A stretch of 64,000 nucleotides of DNA from NCBI GenBank assembly GCA_020860715.1, contig JAJBTU010000037.1, forward strand, positions 33,822 to 97,821. The letters are read 5' to 3'. Under the pieces are notes generated by a model. It was not told where the DNA came from. It worked only from the letters and a program-made list of their open reading frames with translations, and did no database searches. A program made the translations under genes and the position numbers. Below, piece after piece: positions 61,463 to 64,000 of the stretch (position 1 is its first letter; the number at the start of each line of letters is the position of its first letter). Source of the stretch: Clostridiales bacterium. Its GTDB lineage: Bacteria > Bacillota > Clostridia > Lachnospirales > Lachnospiraceae.

Positions 61463-62213
61463 ATGAAAAATAATGTAAGGTATGAGTTGGCTTCAGAGGA
61501 TTATGCTCAGAGCGCAAATACATTGTTTCATTTTATGAAGCAACCGGAATATTTAAAGGAGCTTCTGGAAAAACGTGCATTGATTTCCAGATATTATATG
61601 GAAAATGTTAGGTATCTTAACATACATAAAAGCGCATATTTCAGAAGATTTGGAATCATCGGAAAATGACGTTTTTAAGATTGGGCAGATAAGGAACTAT
61701 ATCGCCTCCTGTATTTCAATTTTTAAAAAGGCATTATGGATTGAAAATAATCTTAGCATTGCTTTTGTTCCAAATGAATTAACGGATGATATAGAGTCAA
61801 GAAGAGATTTAGAGGAAGTATATTTGTTGCTTAAAGAAAAAGTAGTGATTCGCTTGAATGGCAGACTCAATGTAAGCGATGAGGCGGGTATAACCATCGA
61901 TCAACAATATGAGAGTATTAAAAAGGGGAGTGATATTGATTTAACATTTTTGGGAAAGTCAGAATATTTCATATGGGGAAAGCAGATTAGTTTACATACA
62001 GCCAATTTACTTACAAATATATGCGCAAAGGATGTATTGCAAATGCAAGATGGAAAAACTAAAATATTGTATGATGAAGAAAAGGGCACACCAATGTATA
62101 TTTCCTATAGAGGATTTTTAACTGAAGAAGATGCTCGTGAAGAGATGAAAAAGATTATAGATGCAAAGGAGAAATATGTTAATGCTCTTACATTAGATGA
62201 ATATATGAAATAG
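61463..62213 (+). CDS. Unknown protein split by a one-base shift
   Basis: ORFs 61463-61669 and 61605-62213 join if one A of the AAAA near 61630 is removed (...YLNIHK then AHISEDLESSENDVFKIGQ). The fused protein is about 250 residues, helical, with a C-terminal GTPMYISYRGFLTEEDAREE segment. Low GC like its neighbours. No family recognised. Confidence 0.5.
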
Positions 62214-62304
62214 AAGATGGAGAGATTTCATTGAAAATTGTAAATACATTTACAGTTTGCAATGACGATTAAGTTGACTAATTTAAATTTTGCTGCGAAA
62301 AAAA

Positions 62305-62331
62305 TGACGGATAATTAGGGATTATCCGTCA
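62305..62331. terminator. Palindromic terminator
   Basis: TGACGGATAAT-taggg-ATTATCCGTCA, a perfect 11-bp stem. Seven A precede it and CTTTTG follows, so it can terminate in both directions. Confidence 0.8.
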
Positions 62332-62388
62332 CTTTTGCAGAGTGATTCATATAGATTTCCCAAAATTCATTAATAGAGACATAAGACT

Positions 62389-63276
62389 ATGGAAAATGAA
62401 TATGCTTTAACGATTGTATTAAGCAGCCTCCAAATAGACTGCTTAAAGCGCAGACGGATTGAACATTTTATTAAAAATAACGTAAATTGGTTTAAAGTTT
62501 TTCAAATAGCAACAAAGGAAAAGACAGTATTTCTGGTATATAAAAATTTGTTAGAACAACATTACTTATTTCTGCTGCCTTCCACCTTACGGGTTGTCTG
62601 GGAACGCGCATATTATGGTAATATCCAGCATAACCAATTCTTGATTTCGAGAACCTGTGAAGTCGAAGACTCGTTTGCTCAAAATCACATCACTGCATAT
62701 CCAATCAGAGGAATAATCATACTTCAATTGTTCCCAGAATGTACAGGCTGGCGTATATTAAGGGATGTTGATTTTCTGGTTAGTTCTGATTGTGTAGAAA
62801 AAGCAAGCGAAGTAATGTTAAAGGAAGGATTCGCCAAGCTTTACATCAACGATGAAGATTTACTGCTAAATAATAAGAATTCATTCAAAAGTTCTATCTT
62901 TTTCGAGAAAAAATATAAAAATTTTGGAGCCTTTGATTGTGACTTGTGCCAGGATATCAAACCTTATGAACAATATGAACGAGTTCTTTTATCCTTGTCA
63001 AAACAGGGATCAGAAGACTATTTCATTTCACATTGCATTTTGTTTTATTTATCAGCACTTGATGCAGTTGAAAAAGAAACTATGAAACAGTCGAAAGCAG
63101 ATAACTATTACCGTATTGCAAAATTATTGGATATTCAGTTGTTAGAACATTTATGTCAAAACAAGGCCATAAAATCCGGCCTTGACAGGGAAATTGAATC
63201 TTTCCAAATAGGAAATCAGGTAAATATAATCCGGAAACTCATCACTCATTACTGGGAAGGGGGCGAAACCGTATGA
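62389..63276 (+). CDS. Nucleotidyltransferase-fold protein (NTP_transf_5-like)
   Basis: 295 residues. The core YPIRGIIILQLFPECTGWRILRDVDFLVS matches the K/R-G-x-x-L-x-x-x-x-x-P...R-D-x-D-x-L-V pattern of uncharacterised nucleotidyltransferases often found in RiPP and polysaccharide clusters. The usual second Asp is the D in RDVDFLV. Overlaps the next gene by 4 bases. Confidence 0.78.
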   Translation: MENEYALTIVLSSLQIDCLKRRRIEHFIKNNVNWFKVFQIATKEKTVFLVYKNLLEQHYLFLLPSTLRVVWERAYYGNIQHNQFLISRTCEVEDSFAQNHITAYPIRGIIILQLFPECTGWRILRDVDFLVSSDCVEKASEVMLKEGFAKLYINDEDLLLNNKNSFKSSIFFEKKYKNFGAFDCDLCQDIKPYEQYERVLLSLSKQGSEDYFISHCILFYLSALDAVEKETMKQSKADNYYRIAKLLDIQLLEHLCQNKAIKSGLDREIESFQIGNQVNIIRKLITHYWEGGETV

Positions 63277-63740
63277 ATCACATATCTATAACAAATTATT
63301 CAAAATATCCGAATCTGGTCATTCTTCTGAATGGACTGACCGAACCGGAGGAACGAATTGCTTTTTTACAAAGCGAAAAGCTATCTTTCAGCACACTGAT
63401 TCCTTATATTCAGCAGATGCAATACAGATATCAGCTATTTCCTCCACATGCTTCAAAAAAAGAAATAATGGAATTTAATCCCACTATTATTATCTGTGAA
63501 CCGGAACGATTTTTTGAATGGCACCGTTCTTTCGAAGTGTCAGGTTTGGATAAACCTCCGCTGCTTCTCTCTATAGAAAGCGCAGATACAACCAGTTCGG
63601 TCAAGGAAGATAGCGTTTTAAAAATCAGGCTATATAATGTAAATTCACAAGATGTAACCATTGTATTTTCCTCAGAGCCACAACAATGTACGGAAAAATT
63701 AAGGAATCTTAATGACTTTCCTACCGTTAAGATTCAATAA
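63273..63740 (+). CDS. Unknown protein coupled to the nucleotidyltransferase
   Basis: 155 residues (MNHISITNYSKYPNLVILLNG...). Alpha/beta, no membrane segment. ATG overlaps the upstream stop (GTATGA), ribosome site GGAAGGGGG. The pairing suggests a joint role, but I recognise no family. Confidence 0.6.
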   Translation: MNHISITNYSKYPNLVILLNGLTEPEERIAFLQSEKLSFSTLIPYIQQMQYRYQLFPPHASKKEIMEFNPTIIICEPERFFEWHRSFEVSGLDKPPLLLSIESADTTSSVKEDSVLKIRLYNVNSQDVTIVFSSEPQQCTEKLRNLNDFPTVKIQ

Positions 63741-63954
63741 GAGTGAAAAATTTATTATACGTTTCCAACGTCTGGCCAAAATCTATCCATTCGAATTGCG
63801 AATGGATTTCATTAATTCTGATATAATCATTCTGCATTATCGCCACCGGAAGCCAAAGGAACTGGTAAACTTTTACTTTGTCCAGTAATAACCTGAAATT
63901 AGTTACCTGCAACGGTTGCCCTAATGCATATTGTAAATATAGTTCCACTAGTAC
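63727..63954 (-). CDS. Unknown short ORF, convergent with the previous gene
   Basis: 75 residues from GTG 63954 (VELYLQYALGQPLQVTNFRL...). A stop lies just upstream, so it does not extend out of the window in this frame. The text reads like the C-terminal part of a larger protein; it may be a remnant. Confidence 0.4.
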   Translation of the reverse strand, partial: VLVELYLQYALGQPLQVTNFRLLLDKVKVYQFLWLPVAIMQNDYIRINEIHSQFEWIDFGQTLETYNKFFTLIES

Positions 63955-64000
63955 ATCGTACTAAAATAACGTGTGCAAATAATTAGATGGTGATTTCATC

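Overview
The window looks like a chromosome segment of a spore-forming, low-to-mid GC Clostridia, most likely Lachnospiraceae. The reasons are the gene order rlmN-prpC-prkC-rsgA-rpe, a dcw cell-wall/division cluster that ends at ftsZ, and spoIIGA-sigE-sigG close behind it. A Spo0E-like protein, an HxlR regulator, RibU and a macrodomain-sirtuin pair fit the same group. All calls were made by reading the sequence and the supplied translations; nothing was searched.

Region 1 (1-8.6 kb) is housekeeping: rlmN 3' end, a PP2C phosphatase with its PASTA kinase (kinase reading frame broken near its end), rsgA, rpe, ychF, lgt, a Spo0E-like peptide and a membrane acyltransferase. Region 2 (8.7-23.3 kb) is the dcw cluster: a promoter and six GTGG MraZ boxes, then mraZ, rsmH, ftsL, two class B PBPs, mraY, murD, ftsW, murA (frameshifted), ftsQ and ftsZ with its own promoter. 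Region 3 (23.3-27.6 kb) holds aroE and aroD, then spoIIGA, sigE (two frameshifts) and sigG. sigG stops after about 100 codons, exactly where foreign-looking DNA begins.

Region 4 (27.6-64 kb) is accessory. It starts with an unknown two-repeat protein, a parA remnant and parB, so an integrated element (or an assembly join) sits in sigG. It continues with a hydrolase and a DUF2798 protein. Next come an FMN riboswitch followed by ribU, a flavin/4Fe-4S protein, a zinc macrodomain and a class M sirtuin. A CIRCE-controlled hsp20, Rrf2 and TetR regulators, a two-ATPase ABC exporter, a class I amidotransferase and D-serine ammonia-lyase follow. The 36-46 kb part is full of modular palindromic repeats and gene remnants (TnpV, UbiB, AraC, MATE).

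The most interesting block is 48.4-56.0 kb: a DUF2971 protein, a small XRE regulator, and a tight three-gene operon. That operon encodes a phosphoribosyltransferase-like protein, a small helical protein, and a 1,107-residue HD-domain plus GHKL (Hsp90-type) ATPase. This looks like an anti-invader conflict system. After a bidirectional terminator come exopolysaccharide genes (NeuD-like acetyltransferase, a sugar-transferase/SDR fusion that ends in a chimeric junction), an AAA-ATPase/PD-(D/E)XK protein and a nucleotidyltransferase pair.

A caution applies throughout. At least six genes (murA, sigE twice, MATE, the middle gene of the triad, a 59 kb fragment and a 61.5 kb gene) are broken by one-base changes in or beside homopolymer runs. 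Either sequencing/assembly indels are common here or decay is unusually homopolymer-biased, so pseudogene calls are provisional.
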